Assembly: GCA_963733505.1 (NCBI GenBank)
Contig: CAVTDW010000026.1
Location: 62,001 to 126,000 of the forward strand
Reading direction: 5' to 3'
Origin: JALYXV01 sp963733505
GTDB lineage: Bacteria; Actinomycetota; Acidimicrobiia; Acidimicrobiales; Palsa-688
Length of the DNA: 64,000 nt
In this document: positions 8,555-18,796 of the stretch, one piece after another
Numbering within the stretch: position 1 is the stretch's first letter
How the letters are laid out: each line of letters begins with the position of its first letter
Position numbers and translations under genes: made by a program
Notes under the pieces: model-generated
The model's input: only the letters and a program-made list of their open reading frames with translations
Told to the model about the DNA's origin: nothing
The model's database searches: none

Positions 8555-10801
8555 AATGCCAACGGCCCGGTTGCACCGGGACGATCGAGGACGGCTACTG
8601 CAACGTGTGCGGACTGGCGCCCGCGGCCGGGCTCGGCGCCCGCGGCCGCAGCCGGTTCTGGCGCGGGGACGATCGGGTCGCAGTCTCGACCGACGGCGGG
8701 CCCGGCGCCCAATGCGGCGTCGGCTGTCTCGTCTCGTTCCGCGGTGGCGTCGAGTCGATCGACGATCAGTGGTCGCACCGGCACCTCGCGCGGCGGTTCT
8801 GGCCGGACCCGTGGCTCAGGGCGCAGCCACTTGGGCCAGGGCCTGGTCGAGGTGCCGCCTGTTCCGTATCGGGACCCCTCGACGGCGCTCATGGCGGTAC
8901 CAGAGGTGCCCGAGGACAAGCGGTTCTGCGCCCATTGCGGCGAGCCCGTGGGTCGGGGCCGCAGCGGGGCCAAGGGGCGGCCCGAGGGCTTCTGCCGCAA
9001 CTGCGGGCACGCCTTCTCGTTCTCACCCAAGCTGGCGCGCGGCGACCTTGTGGCCGGCCAGTACGAGGTGGTGGGCTGCCTCGCCCACGGAGGACTCGGG
9101 TGGATCTACCTCGCACGCGACCACAACGTCTCGGACCGCTGGGTGGTGCTGAAGGGCCTGCTCGACGCCGGCGACGACGACGCCATGATCGCGGCCCTGG
9201 CCGAACGGCGCTTCCTCGCCCAAGTCGAGCATCCGAACATCGTCAAGATCTTCAACTTCGTCCAGCACAAGGGCTCCGGCTACATCGTCATGGAGTACGT
9301 GGGCGGATCGTCGTTGAAGGACTTGCTGAAAGAACGGCGCGCCGCCGCGGGTGGCAAGGTCGAGCCGCTCCCCCTCGAGCAGGCCATCGCCTACATGCTC
9401 GAGATCCTGCCGGCGCTCGGCTACCTGCACCGGCTGGACCTGTTGTACTGCGACTTCAAGCCCGACAATGTGATCCAAAGCGAGGAGTCCCTCAAGCTGA
9501 TCGACCTGGGTGGGGTGCGCCGCGCCGACGACGAGGCCAGCGCGGTGTACGGCACCGTTGGATACCAAGCGCCCGAGATCGCCGATGTGGGGCCGTCGGT
9601 TTCGTCGGACCTGTACACCGTGGCCCGCACCCTCGCGGCCTTGAGCATCGACTTCAAGGGCTACCAACGCGAGTACGTGGCGGCGCTCCCCCGCCCCGAC
9701 GACGTGGAACTCTTCACCCGGTTCGACTCGCTCTACCGTTTCCTCCTGAAGGGAACGGCCACCGATCCCGGTGCCCGGTTCCAAACAGCCGAGGAAATGG
9801 CCGAGCAGTTGCTGGGCGTGCTGCGCGAAGTGGTGGCGGCCAACACCGGCATTCCCCGACCGGCCCTCAGTGGGCTGTTCACCACCGACCTGCGGGCTCG
9901 TCCTGACGGCGCGGACTGGCGGCTGCTGCCCGCCTTGGTCGTCGCGGCGGACGATCCCGCCGCGGGCTATCTGGCCACCTTGGCGGCCGCCGAGTCCAGC
10001 GAACAGATCGAGTTGCTGCGGGAGGCGCCCGTCCACAGCGCCGAGATCGATTTCCGCTTGGCCCGATCCTTGATCGACACCGGCCAGCACGCAGCGGCCG
10101 AGGAGATCCTCGCCGCCCTCCAGGCCGACGACCCGGGCGACTGGCGGGTGTGGTGGACACGGGGCCTGTCGGCCATCGACCAGGGCGACACGGCCGGGGC
10201 GTGGGCGGCGTTCGACTGGGTCTACGGCAACCTGCCCGGCGAGCTGGGACCGAAGCTGGCCCTGGCGGTCACCGCCGAGTTGGGCGGCGCCGCCCAGCGG
10301 GCTCTGCCCTGGTACGACGTCGTGTCGCGAACAGATGCGGGATTCACCACCGCGTCGTTCGGGCTGGCCCGGTGCCGGCTGGCAGCGGGCGACCGGATCG
10401 GCGCCGTCGAGGCGTACAACCGGGTGCCCGAGGGTTCGAGCTCCTACCTCGACGCCCAACTGTGTGCCGCCCGGGCGCTCATCGAGGTCGACGGGACGAC
10501 GACACCGGAGCTGTCGGATCTGGGCCGGGCCGAGGCGACCGTGGCCCACCTCAAGCTGAGCGGCGAGCAGCGGGCCAGCGTGACCAGGGAACTCTATGAG
10601 GCTGCCCTTCAGCTGCTTCGCACCGGGCGCATCCATCCCGACCCGTCTGTCACCCTGCTTGGCGAGCCGGTGACCGAGGTGCGGCTACGGCTGGGCCTCG
10701 AGCGGGCGTACCGGGCGCTGGCGCGCCTGGCGGCGACACCAGAAGAGCGGATCACCCTGATCGACCAAGCCAACCAAGTCCGCCCGAGGACGCTTTGGTG
10801 A
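8551..10801 (+). CDS. pknG: serine/threonine protein kinase PknG (frameshifted in N-terminal linker)
   Basis: The repaired length of about 749 residues matches mycobacterial PknG. The order is: an N-terminal zinc ribbon (CQRPGC and DGYCNVCG), a Ser/Thr-rich linker, the conserved LGQGLVEVPPVPYRDP, a rubredoxin-like CAHCGEP / GFCRNCG pair, the kinase domain, and a C-terminal TPR domain. Kinase motifs are the glycine loop CLAHGGLGWIYLA, the lysine in WVVLKGL, the catalytic loop YCDFKPDNVI and LIDLGG in place of DFG, all typical of PknG. The kinase is soluble and controls amino acid and 2-oxoglutarate metabolism through FHA proteins in mycobacteria. The frame changes between about 8610 and 8641, inside the linker, as one extra base. 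The GTG start overlaps the upstream stop, and the PP2C start overlaps its own stop. Confidence 0.95.
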
Positions 10802-12003
10802 CCGACCCGGCCGGGGCGCCAACCGTCTCGATCTGTCCGGTATGCGGGGCCGCCGTCGAGCCCAGCGACCAGTTTTGCGAAGTGTGCGGAACACCGCTCA
10901 CCGAGGAGGCCCGAGCATCGGGAGGCAGCGCCGGCGATGCGGTCCGCACGACGAGTGGTGCCCCGAGCACCGAGGAGGCCTTTGGCGGCGCCCCGCAGAC
11001 TCACTCCACACCCACCGCCCCGGCGGGCCCCTCGGGACGGACCGCGCCGTGCGCCCGGTGCGGCGCCGCGCCCGAAGACATCGACGTCGACGGCTATTGC
11101 ACCGTGTGCGGCCTTTTGCAACCGGGACCTCGCGACCACCTCGAACTCGACCTCGGTTGGGCCGCCGGGGTGACCGACCGGGGTCGCCAACATCCCCGCA
11201 ACGAGGACGCGTTCCATCTGGAGCTTGCGGGACCGGCAGCCGACTTCGGGGTGGTGGCGGTGGTCTGCGACGGCGTGTCGTCGTCGGTCCGAGCCGAGGA
11301 CGCCTCGGAGTCGGCCGCAACCGCCGCCGCCACTGTCTTGGCCGCCGTGGTCGGCGGGGCGGGCTCCCTGGCGGACGCAACGGTCCACGCCGCCGACGCC
11401 GCCACCCGCGCCGTGATGGCCCTCCCGTGGACCCCCACTGACCAGATGGCCAGTCCGGCGTGCACCCTCGTCTCGGCCGCTTGCCGGTTGGGCCAGGTCG
11501 CGGTGGGCTGGGTTGGTGACAGCCGGGCGTACTGGCTCGGACCGGACCCGGCCGAAGGACTCCTGAAGTTGACCGTCGATGATTCCTGGGCGGAGGCCCA
11601 GGTCGAGACGGGCCGGATGACCGAAGGTGAGGCCGAGGCCGATCCTCGCTCGCACGCCATCACCCGATGGATCGGTGCCGACGCCCCTGACGTCGATGCC
11701 CGGGTGATCACCATGACGCCGGCCTTGCCCGGCCGGCTCCTCCTTTGCTCCGACGGGCTTTGGAACTACGCCTCCAGCACCGAGGACATGGCCCGCCTGC
11801 TGGACAGCCAGCCGCCCGACGCGACCCCGATCGAGTTGGCCAGGTCGCTGACCACGTTCGCCTTGACTGCGGGCGGCCATGACAACATCACCGTCGTCGT
11901 TATCGACCTGCCTATTCCGCCCGCCGAACAGGACACCGACGGGAACGCCGACCACCCCGCCGACCAGACCGCAGCGACCGCCGAGCAGAAAGGCACGCCG
12001 TGA
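10798..12003 (+). CDS. PP2C-family protein phosphatase with N-terminal zinc ribbons
   Basis: This cytosolic metal-dependent Ser/Thr phosphatase has 401 residues. The first 110 residues hold two zinc-ribbon-like units (CPVCGAAV with FCEVCG, then CARCGAAP with DGYCTVCG). The PP2C domain follows with RHPRNEDAF-like RQHPRNEDAF, CDGVS, VGDSRAYW, LLLCSDGLW and GGHDNITVVV, giving the metal-binding aspartates of the family. The GTG start overlaps the pknG stop (GTGA) and the next gene overlaps its stop in the same way, so kinase and phosphatase are translationally coupled. It probably reverses PknG phosphorylation. The second ribbon closely resembles the PknG N-terminal ribbon. Confidence 0.93.
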   Translation: MTDPAGAPTVSICPVCGAAVEPSDQFCEVCGTPLTEEARASGGSAGDAVRTTSGAPSTEEAFGGAPQTHSTPTAPAGPSGRTAPCARCGAAPEDIDVDGYCTVCGLLQPGPRDHLELDLGWAAGVTDRGRQHPRNEDAFHLELAGPAADFGVVAVVCDGVSSSVRAEDASESAATAAATVLAAVVGGAGSLADATVHAADAATRAVMALPWTPTDQMASPACTLVSAACRLGQVAVGWVGDSRAYWLGPDPAEGLLKLTVDDSWAEAQVETGRMTEGEAEADPRSHAITRWIGADAPDVDARVITMTPALPGRLLLCSDGLWNYASSTEDMARLLDSQPPDATPIELARSLTTFALTAGGHDNITVVVIDLPIPPAEQDTDGNADHPADQTAATAEQKGTP

Positions 12004-13277
12004 CCACCTTCAGCGCCGAGACCTACCAGAACGAGTACCTGGCCGAAGGGGCGGCGGAGGTCAACGCGGTCGTGACCGTGACGGCCACTGCCGGGGGCGG
12101 CGCCGCCCAGCCCACCACGGCGGCGGAAATCATCATCATCGACATCTCCGGATCCATGAACTACCCGGCGACGAAGTTGCGAGCGGCCCAGCAGGCAACC
12201 GCGGCGGCCATCGACTGCATTCGCGACGGGGTGTGGTTCGCGATCATCGCGGGGACCAAGCTGGCCCATCAGGTCTACCCCGCGCCGGGCACGCTGAGCC
12301 CGGCTTCGGCGGAGACACGAGACGAGGCGAAACAGGCCGTGGCGGCGCTGCAGGCCCAAGGCGGCACCGCCATCGGCGCCTGGTTGGCCCTGGCCAACCA
12401 GCTCTTCGCCACCCTTCCGCCCTCGCTCAACCATGCGATCCTGCTCACCGACGGCAAGGACGAAAGCGAGACGGTCGAGGAGCTCAACCAGACCCTCGCG
12501 GCCTGCGAGGGACGGTTTCAGTGTGACTGCCGCGGTGTCGGGACCGACTGGGTCGTGAGCGAATTGCGCAAGGTTGCCTCGGCCCTGCTGGGCTCGGTCG
12601 ACATCGTCGCCGACCCGGCCGAGCTCACCGCCGACTTCACCGCCATGGTCGAGCACGCCATGGGAAAGGCCACCGCGGATGTGGCGTTGCGGGTCTGGAC
12701 GCCCCAGACCGCCACAGTGTCGTTTGTCAAACAGGTGGCGCCAACCATCGCCGAGCTGACCGACAAGCGGGTGCCGGTGAATGACCGCGTGGGCGACTAT
12801 CCGACCGGCGCGTGGGGCGACGAGTCACGGGACTACCACGTGTGCGTGACGGTGAAACCAGGGGCGGTGGGCGACGAGATGCTGGCGGCCAGGGTCAGCC
12901 TGGTAGTCGACGATCAAGTGGTTTCCCAGGCGCTCGTCAAGGCCATCTGGACCGACGATGCGTCCCTCTCGACCAGGATCAACCGGGCGGTGGCGCACTA
13001 CACGGGCCAGGCCGAGTTGGCCCAGGTCATCCAGGAAGGGCTCGAGGCTCGCAAGGCGGGCGACGACGCAACCGCGACCGTAAAACTGGGCCGCGCCGCC
13101 CAGCTGGCGGCGGCGAGCGGCAATGACGCCACGACCAAGCTGCTGTCCAGGGTGGTCGACGTCGAGGACGCGGCCAGCGGCACGGTCCGCCTGAAGTCCC
13201 GGGTGGACGACGCTGACGAAATGGCGCTCGACACCCGCTCCACCAAGACCGTCCGAGTGACAAAGTCAGCGCCATGA
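12000..13277 (+). CDS. von Willebrand factor A domain protein
   Basis: This cytosolic vWA protein has 425 residues and starts with GTG overlapping the phosphatase stop. The metal-ion-dependent adhesion site is intact: DISGSMNYP at about residue 50, a conserved Thr in the GTAIG stretch, and TDGKDES. A beta-rich middle follows and then an Ala/Lys-rich helical C-terminal part (EGLEARKAGDDATATVKLGRAAQL). There is no signal peptide or membrane anchor, which separates it from BatA-like vWA proteins. In this operon it probably acts as a metal-dependent protein-protein scaffold for the PknG/PP2C/FHA set. Its stop overlaps the FHA gene start (ATGA). Confidence 0.88.
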   Translation: MTTFSAETYQNEYLAEGAAEVNAVVTVTATAGGGAAQPTTAAEIIIIDISGSMNYPATKLRAAQQATAAAIDCIRDGVWFAIIAGTKLAHQVYPAPGTLSPASAETRDEAKQAVAALQAQGGTAIGAWLALANQLFATLPPSLNHAILLTDGKDESETVEELNQTLAACEGRFQCDCRGVGTDWVVSELRKVASALLGSVDIVADPAELTADFTAMVEHAMGKATADVALRVWTPQTATVSFVKQVAPTIAELTDKRVPVNDRVGDYPTGAWGDESRDYHVCVTVKPGAVGDEMLAARVSLVVDDQVVSQALVKAIWTDDASLSTRINRAVAHYTGQAELAQVIQEGLEARKAGDDATATVKLGRAAQLAAASGNDATTKLLSRVVDVEDAASGTVRLKSRVDDADEMALDTRSTKTVRVTKSAP

Positions 13278-14070
13278 GTTTCCTGTGCCCTAATGGGCAT
13301 CAATCCGAGACGTCCGACTATTGCGACCAATGCGGCGCCCGTATCGAGGGAACGCTTGCTCCGCCCCCCCACCTGCTGGCACACCCACGCTCAAGGGCGA
13401 CGGGCCGGCCGAACCCGCGGCGGCACCAATCGACCCGGCCGCAGTCCCTCCGGCTGCCGACCCTCCGGCTGGCGACCCGGCCGGTGACGCAGCGGCGGGC
13501 TCGGGAACGGGCGAGCAACGGTGTCCGGTCTGCCAGACGCCGAGGGTGGGCCAGGATCGCTTCTGCGAGGAATGCGGCTACGACTACACCGCACCCGGGC
13601 CCGCTCCCGGCCAGGGCAGCCCCGTGCTCGCGGCCGCTGCGGGCACGACCAGCGCCGCGGCCTGGGAAGCGATCGCCGCGGCCGACCGTGAGTACTTCGA
13701 ACGGGTCGCCCCGGAAGGAGTCCCTTTTCCCATCCACTGCCCAGCTCGGACGTTCCTGCTCGCAGGAAGCGAGATCCGCATCGGACGCCGCAGCAACTCC
13801 CGGGGCATTCAGCCCGAGGTCGACCTCTCCGGGGCGCCCGAGGACGGGGCCATCTCGCACCTGCATTGCATCCTCCTCGAGCAGCCGAGCGGCGCCTACT
13901 CGGTCGTCGATCCGGGCTCGACGAACGGCACGACGATGAACGACGACACCACGCCGCTCATGGCCAACATCGCGGTGGCGCTGGCAGACGGGGATCGCAT
14001 CCATTTGGGTGCCTGGACGACGATCACGATCCGCGCCCGCCGGCCCGCCGAGGGCGCCCCGTCGACCTGA
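13274..14070 (+). CDS. FHA-domain protein with two zinc ribbons (frameshifted)
   Basis: The repaired protein has about 265 residues: an N-terminal ribbon (CPNGHQ with YCDQCG), an Ala/Pro-rich linker, a second ribbon (CPVCQTP with FCEECG), and a C-terminal forkhead-associated phosphothreonine-binding domain. FHA hallmarks are IRIGRRSNS, ISHLHC in place of the usual SRxH, and DPGSTNGT. In mycobacteria the FHA protein GarA is the main PknG target, and this gene is the obvious functional equivalent, although I see no GarA-type ETTS phosphorylation motif. The frame changes in the C7 run at 13364-13370; a missing C is the simplest repair, making this the only deletion-type frameshift in the window. 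It is the last coupled gene of the operon. Confidence 0.88.
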
Positions 14071-14142
14071 CCGCGGCTGGCGCCCGAAGGAGCACCCGTC
14101 TACCGTGCCCCCGTACTTGATCAGTGCGCCTGGCAGTCGGCC

Positions 14143-16015
14143 GTGACCGTGCGGGTGCGCGTGCCGCGACGGCTCGTCGCAGCGGTGATTCCGGCGGTGT
14201 TGGCGGTCGTGACGGTCGTGACGGTCGCGGCCTGCCAGAGCACCCCGGCGCTTCCCGCTCCCCCGGTGGTGACGGGCCCACCGGCGATACCCGACGCCCA
14301 GTCGGCGGTCGACGCCCCGCTGTTCGTCGGCCAGAGCACCTTCCCCGCGCCCCTGTCGGCTCAGATCGACTTCACGCCTCGGCTCGCGACCGCCCGGGCC
14401 GACGGCGGCAACAGCGGCGCGACCGACGGTCCGGCACCGCTCGGCCGGGCACCGGTGACGGGAAGCGCCGCGGTTTCGATCCGAGCGCCGCTGTTGTGGG
14501 GTCGCCGGGGCGGCCTGACCGCCGGTTGCCAGATCGAGCTCGCCCCGGGGTTGACCAAGAACTGCCTGGCGGCGGTCGACGCCTCGACGTTGACCGTCCA
14601 AGCACGGTGGTCGCCGCCTGGGCAGGACCTGACCCTTGCCACCGCACTCGTGGACGACGCCGACCGGATCATCGTGACGACCCAACAGCGTCACCTCTTC
14701 GTCGTGAGCCGGCCCGATAGCGATGGCGGCCAGTTCCGGGTGCTGCGCGATATCGACCTCAATGGGCATCTGGCCGACGGGCAGGGCCTGTTGGCGTCGG
14801 TGGTCGACGGCAGTGGCAACCTTTGGTTCGTATCGGGCGGTTCCCCTCCCTCGGGCGGTTCCCCTTCCTCGGGGAGCCCGCGACCTCGGCGGGCCCGCGT
14901 CCTCGGGTGGGCCCGCGACCTCGGGCGGGCCCGCGACCGGCACCGTCGTCGGATACGTGACCTCTGACGACCAGGTCGTGACCACCACCCTGGCCGACCA
15001 GCGAGCCGAGACCGCCTTGGCGGTGGACCAGCGCGACGTGTACCTGGCCACATCGCCCGCCGGCAGCGCCGACAAGGTGGGAGCGCGGGGTGCGGTGTAT
15101 GACTTCACCGCGGCCACGGGCCAGATCGAGACCGTGTGGCGGGAGTCCTACGACGCCGGGAGTGCCGCCAAGCCCGGTGCCACGACGCGCGGTACCGGGT
15201 CGCCGGTCATCCTGCTCGGGGGCCAGTACCTGGCCGTGACCGACAACGCCGATGGGCAGTCCCACCTCCTGGTTTTCCTTCGGGGAGCGTTGGCGGCCGA
15301 GGGAGCGCACAGCGGTTCCGGTTCGACCACCTCGACGGCCAAGGGGGCGACTGCGCCGGCTACGGACCCCGCTTCGTCGACGACCAGTCCGGCCACGACC
15401 GCCCCGTTGCCGACCGGTCCCACTCCGACGGCTACGTCGACCACGACACCGGCGGCGGCAGCCGGTACGGGGACTGCGGGCGACCCTCGCTTGGTGTGCA
15501 GCGTGGCGCTGTTCTCCCCTGGTGCCAGCGCCATTACGACCGCCCCTATCGGGTACTCGTCGGGCGACGGACCTACCGACGCCAACAGCGTGATCGTCGT
15601 CAACGGGTACAACGCCCCACCTCCGCTGTCCAATCCCTCCGACGGTGGTCCCGCCAACAACATCAACCAGATGGCCCCTGGCGTCGCCCGAATCGACGTC
15701 CTTGCGGATGGGTCCGGTTGCCAGACTGCGTGGACGGTGCCGCTGCGCATCAAGGCCGGGCCGGTTCTGTCGACAGCGACGGGCCTCATCTACGGCTACA
15801 CCCAAGACGAGGCCCGGGCCGCAGCGGGAAGTTATATCTGGTACTTCGTCGCCATCGACTACCGCAACGGGCGTGTCGTCTGGCACCAACGGACCGGGGC
15901 CGGCTCGACCAAGAACGACAACCGCCAGCCAACCGTGTTGGGCGCCAACGGGGTGCTCTACCAAACGCTCCCCTTGGGACTGGTCTGGATGCGGGACGTC
16001 GCCCAGCGGCCTTGA
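14143..16015 (+). CDS. PQQ-like beta-propeller lipoprotein (frameshifted)
   Basis: This predicted secreted lipoprotein has about 623 residues after repair. A basic start (VRVRVPRRL) and hydrophobic stretch end in the lipobox VAAC. The remainder has repeated beta-strand blocks ending in phrases such as LVDDADRIIVTT, NLWFVSGG, AVDQRDVYLATS, GQYLAVTDN and TATGLIYGYT, and WYFVAIDYRNGRVVWHQ is typical of PQQ-type propeller blades. A Thr/Pro/Ala-rich insert sits near residues 410-450. The frame changes between about 14878 and 14960, inside a GC-rich tandem repeat that encodes GGP(A/S)(T/S)SG units. It lies 72 bases after the FHA gene and may be an extracytoplasmic part of the same system. The function is unknown. 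Confidence 0.7.
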
Positions 16016-16213
16016 CTCCGTTGGTCTCTCGCATATCGGCGACCACGGGATCTCGCCCGGTACTGGCTTTGGGCTCTCCTGCCGACGACCTGGCGGCGTC
16101 TCGGCGTCTTGCCCCTGGTCGCATGCCAAGGTTCGACGTGCCAAGTCGTGGTCCGCCAAGGCCTGAGGTGCCAAGTCGTGTCCCCCGCCCTTGGCCCCGG
16201 TAGCGTCTAGCCG

Positions 16214-17117
16214 ATGGGAGTCACCGTGGGGGAACGACTGGGGTTCAGTCGTCCCATCCTCGACACCGAGTGGACCGATGCGCCCACCCGCCGCTCTCGC
16301 GTCTGGGTCGAAGTGCTCGTCATCGTGTGGCTTTGCTGGCTGTACGACGAAATCAGCAACCTCTCCCCCCTGCGACTCCATACCGCGTTGGCTCACGGTG
16401 CGACCCTTCTTCGTATCGAGCGGGTCTGGCACCTCAACCCTGAGCTGACGCTCAATTCCTGGGCCGCGGCCCACCGGTCGATCGCCCTGCCGATGGCGAA
16501 CTTCTACGACAGCGCCCATTTCGTCGTCACCCTTGGGGTCGTGGCCGTGCTTTGGTGGCGCCACCCCGGTCTCTACCGGTCCTTGCGCAACTCGCTCGTG
16601 CTGATCAACGTCATCGGCTTCGTCGTCTTCTGGGCCTATCCGCTCGCGCCGCCGCGGATGCTCCCCGCCGCCGGCTTCGTCGATGTCGTCGCCGTGACCC
16701 ATGCCTGGGGGTCGTGGCAGACCAACGCCGTGGCTTCGCAGGCCAATGAACTGGCGGCGATGCCGTCACTGCACATGGCGTGGGCCTGTTGGACCGCCGT
16801 TGCGTTGTGGCAGATGCTCAGAGGCCGTCGCTGGCGAGTAGTGGTCGTGGTCTATCCGCTTCTTGACGGCCCTCGTCGTGATGGCGACGGCGAACCATTT
16901 CCTGCTCGACGTCATCGCGGGCATGGCCACGGCGTGGGCGGCGTTCGGATTGGTCGCGCGTCTGAGCGCGGGCGACAGCCCGAGGATGCCGGCCCTGTGG
17001 CTGACGCCGAGGGCCCTGTGGCGCACGCCCCGGTCGTTGTGGCTGGCCCCCAAAGCCCCCCTGCATACGAGGATCACCGACTGGTTGCGCCACCGCGGTC
17101 AACCGAACTCAACCTGA
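16214..17117 (+). CDS. PAP2-superfamily membrane phosphatase / phosphotransferase (frameshifted)
   Basis: This polytopic membrane protein has about 300 residues after repair and about six hydrophobic helices. Motifs fit the inositolphosphotransferase-like branch of PAP2: WAYPLAPPRMLP, then AMPSLHMAWA with the catalytic-loop His, then ATANHFLLDVIAG with the second His and Asp. The last two motifs are in different frames. Removing one T near 16859-16864 turns YPLLDGPR into YPLLTALVVMATANH and joins them. Mycobacterial relatives act in lipid or phosphoinositide head-group transfer; the substrate here is unknown. The C-terminal tail has a Trp-Leu/Arg-Thr-Pro repeat (ALWLTPRALWRTPRSLW). It stands alone after a 198-base gap containing a 13-bp direct repeat. 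Confidence 0.82.
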
Positions 17118-17267
17118 CGACGGCTGCCTCTGCTCGGTCGTGGGTGGTCTGGAGCACTCCGCAGTACTCCGCCGTGCGCTTTTGGCCGTTGAACTGGCAA
17201 TGCGATCCAGATGATTATCCGCTAACGGCCTGAAGGGCTACGGTCTAACGCGTCTAGAAACCGAATA

Positions 17268-17606
17268 TTACGCCGGTGGCGGAATGACCTCTGACGCCGC
17301 CGCCAACTCCCCCCGTAGTTGGTCAATCTCGGATTCGAACTTGTCTGCGTCCTCGTCGCGGTGCTGAACCCGTGCCCGGGCCTGCTGCTCCACAAGCTCG
17401 ACGATCTGAAGCTCCAAACCCATGGCGTGATCCGCCTTTTCCATGGGATACCCAAGCCCCGCGTCTGCGGTCGCTGTCTCTGGCACGACCGTGTCCGGAG
17501 TGTCGGTCATGCGAATTGCGTACCCATCGGAGCGTCGGAGCACACCCTTTGGTGAGAAGCCCTGCACCCAACCGGGCTCCGCCGCTCCACGGTGGGTGCA
17601 GGACAT
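17268..17606 (-). CDS. hypothetical protein with acidic helical C-terminus
   Basis: This is an open frame of 112 residues; a second ATG at 17510 would give 80 residues starting MTDTPDTVVPE. The C-terminal half (ELQIVELVEQQARARVQHRDEDADKFES and on) is strongly helical and charged, like a short coiled coil. There are no membrane or signal segments and I do not recognise a family. If the first start is used, the 10-bp inverted repeat at 17561-17602 lies inside the gene; if the second is used, it lies just upstream and could be an operator. The ribosome binding site is weak for both. Confidence 0.5.
   Translation of the reverse strand: MSCTHRGAAEPGWVQGFSPKGVLRRSDGYAIRMTDTPDTVVPETATADAGLGYPMEKADHAMGLELQIVELVEQQARARVQHRDEDADKFESEIDQLRGELAAASEVIPPPA
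17561..17602. repeat. perfect 10-bp inverted repeat
   Basis: CCTGCACCCA and TGGGTGCAGG are perfect complements separated by 22 bases. The element lies at the 5' end of the small minus-strand gene, in a position suited to a regulator site or RNA hairpin. No known operator is recognised. Confidence 0.5.
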
Positions 17607-17827
17607 CGTGTTCGCGCCGGGACTTTGGGGTTCGGATTTCTATCTACCCACCGAGACGATTGTCAATCGTTGCCAGTCGTGATCCGGGACCAATTGTCCG
17701 ATGACTTTCCCTGAAGACACCATCGACGAGATCCGGGCATGGCGCCTCAATATGGCGTCGGATTCGTGTGCGCCCATTCCCCGGGAGAGATCCTTCAGGC
17801 GACCCGCTCGCGTAGGCGACTCGCACG

Positions 17828-18796
17828 TCACGCGACCCGCTGCGTCCACAGGAGGGCGGCGATCCCCGCCAACGCCACCATGAGAAAACCGATGCCGGTG
17901 AACCACGCCGTGATCTCATGGCGGTGCACGTCGTAGCCGACCACCCGGCCGATCTGGTGGTACACCGACTTCAACTGATCGGCTGTCTGGGCCGTGAAGG
18001 TGTCGCCACCGGTGGCCGAAGCGATCTGGGCCATCGCCGCGGGATCCGAGGGCACCGAAAGCGTCTGACCCTGAACAACAACGGTCCCCTCTTGGGTGCC
18101 GAAGGCGATGGTGTCCACCTTCACCCCCGCCTGCTTGGCGGCCGCGGTGGCGTCATCCAAGCTCTGGCTCGGCGAGGCGCCCGCTCGCCCGAGCGTCGGC
18201 GTGCCGTCGCTCATCAGCACCACGGCGGCCGGTGCCGCCTTGCCGTCCGCTCCGGGTGGGACCGCCGTAATCGTGTTGAGGGAGAGCAGGATGGCGTCGG
18301 CAGTGGCCGTTCCCCCGCCCGCTTTCAGCGTGTCGATCGCCGCCAGCACCGATGCGCGATCGGACGTCGGCGGCACGAGAACACTCGCACTGCTCGAAAA
18401 CGACACCAGCCCCAGCTGGACGCCAGGCGGAAGGGCGTTCACGAATCCACGGGCAGCCTGTTCCGCCGCGGCCAACCGACTGGGGCTGACGTCGTTCGCG
18501 ATCATCGATCCAGAGACGTCGAGCGTGAGTATGACCGTCGCCCGCTGCTTCGGCGTCCGCAGCACTCGGGCAGGCTGGGCGAAGCCCACCACAAGGAGGA
18601 CCAACGCGGCGAGCAGCCCGGCGGAGGCGATATGGCGCTGCCAACCCGAGCGACGTGGTGCAACGGAGGCGAGCAGTTCGACACTTGTAAATCGAACTGC
18701 CACCCGCCGACGGGACCGCTGCACCCACAGGTAGGCGACCAGAAGGGCGATCGGAGCGACGAGCAGCAGCAATCGCCAGGAGGCAAGAAAGGTCAT
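17828..18796 (-). CDS. BatA-like vWA membrane protein
   Basis: This 322-residue protein has two N-terminal membrane helices (LLLLVAPIALLVAYLWV, about residues 8-25, and GLLAALVLLVVGFAQPA), an external or cytoplasmic vWA domain and one C-terminal helix (GIGFLMVALAGIAALLWT). The MIDAS is intact: LDVSGSM, the later Thr in GGGTATADA, and MSDGTPT. It is the typical third member of MoxR-DUF58-BatA clusters, which link an AAA+ chaperone to vWA proteins in envelope assembly or stress tolerance. Its ATG overlaps the DUF58 stop (ATGA), so the three genes form one minus-strand operon. Confidence 0.9.
   Translation of the reverse strand: MTFLASWRLLLLVAPIALLVAYLWVQRSRRRVAVRFTSVELLASVAPRRSGWQRHIASAGLLAALVLLVVGFAQPARVLRTPKQRATVILTLDVSGSMIANDVSPSRLAAAEQAARGFVNALPPGVQLGLVSFSSSASVLVPPTSDRASVLAAIDTLKAGGGTATADAILLSLNTITAVPPGADGKAAPAAVVLMSDGTPTLGRAGASPSQSLDDATAAAKQAGVKVDTIAFGTQEGTVVVQGQTLSVPSDPAAMAQIASATGGDTFTAQTADQLKSVYHQIGRVVGYDVHRHEITAWFTGIGFLMVALAGIAALLWTQRVA

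Noticed and set aside
9023..10636. 537-codon minus-strand frame inside pknG
   Set aside because: It is antisense to the kinase and TPR domains; no domain is recognisable.
13318..16702. Two long minus-strand frames (13318-15117 and 14759-16702)
   Set aside because: They mirror the FHA and beta-propeller genes and consist of Arg/Gly/Pro-rich text without motifs.
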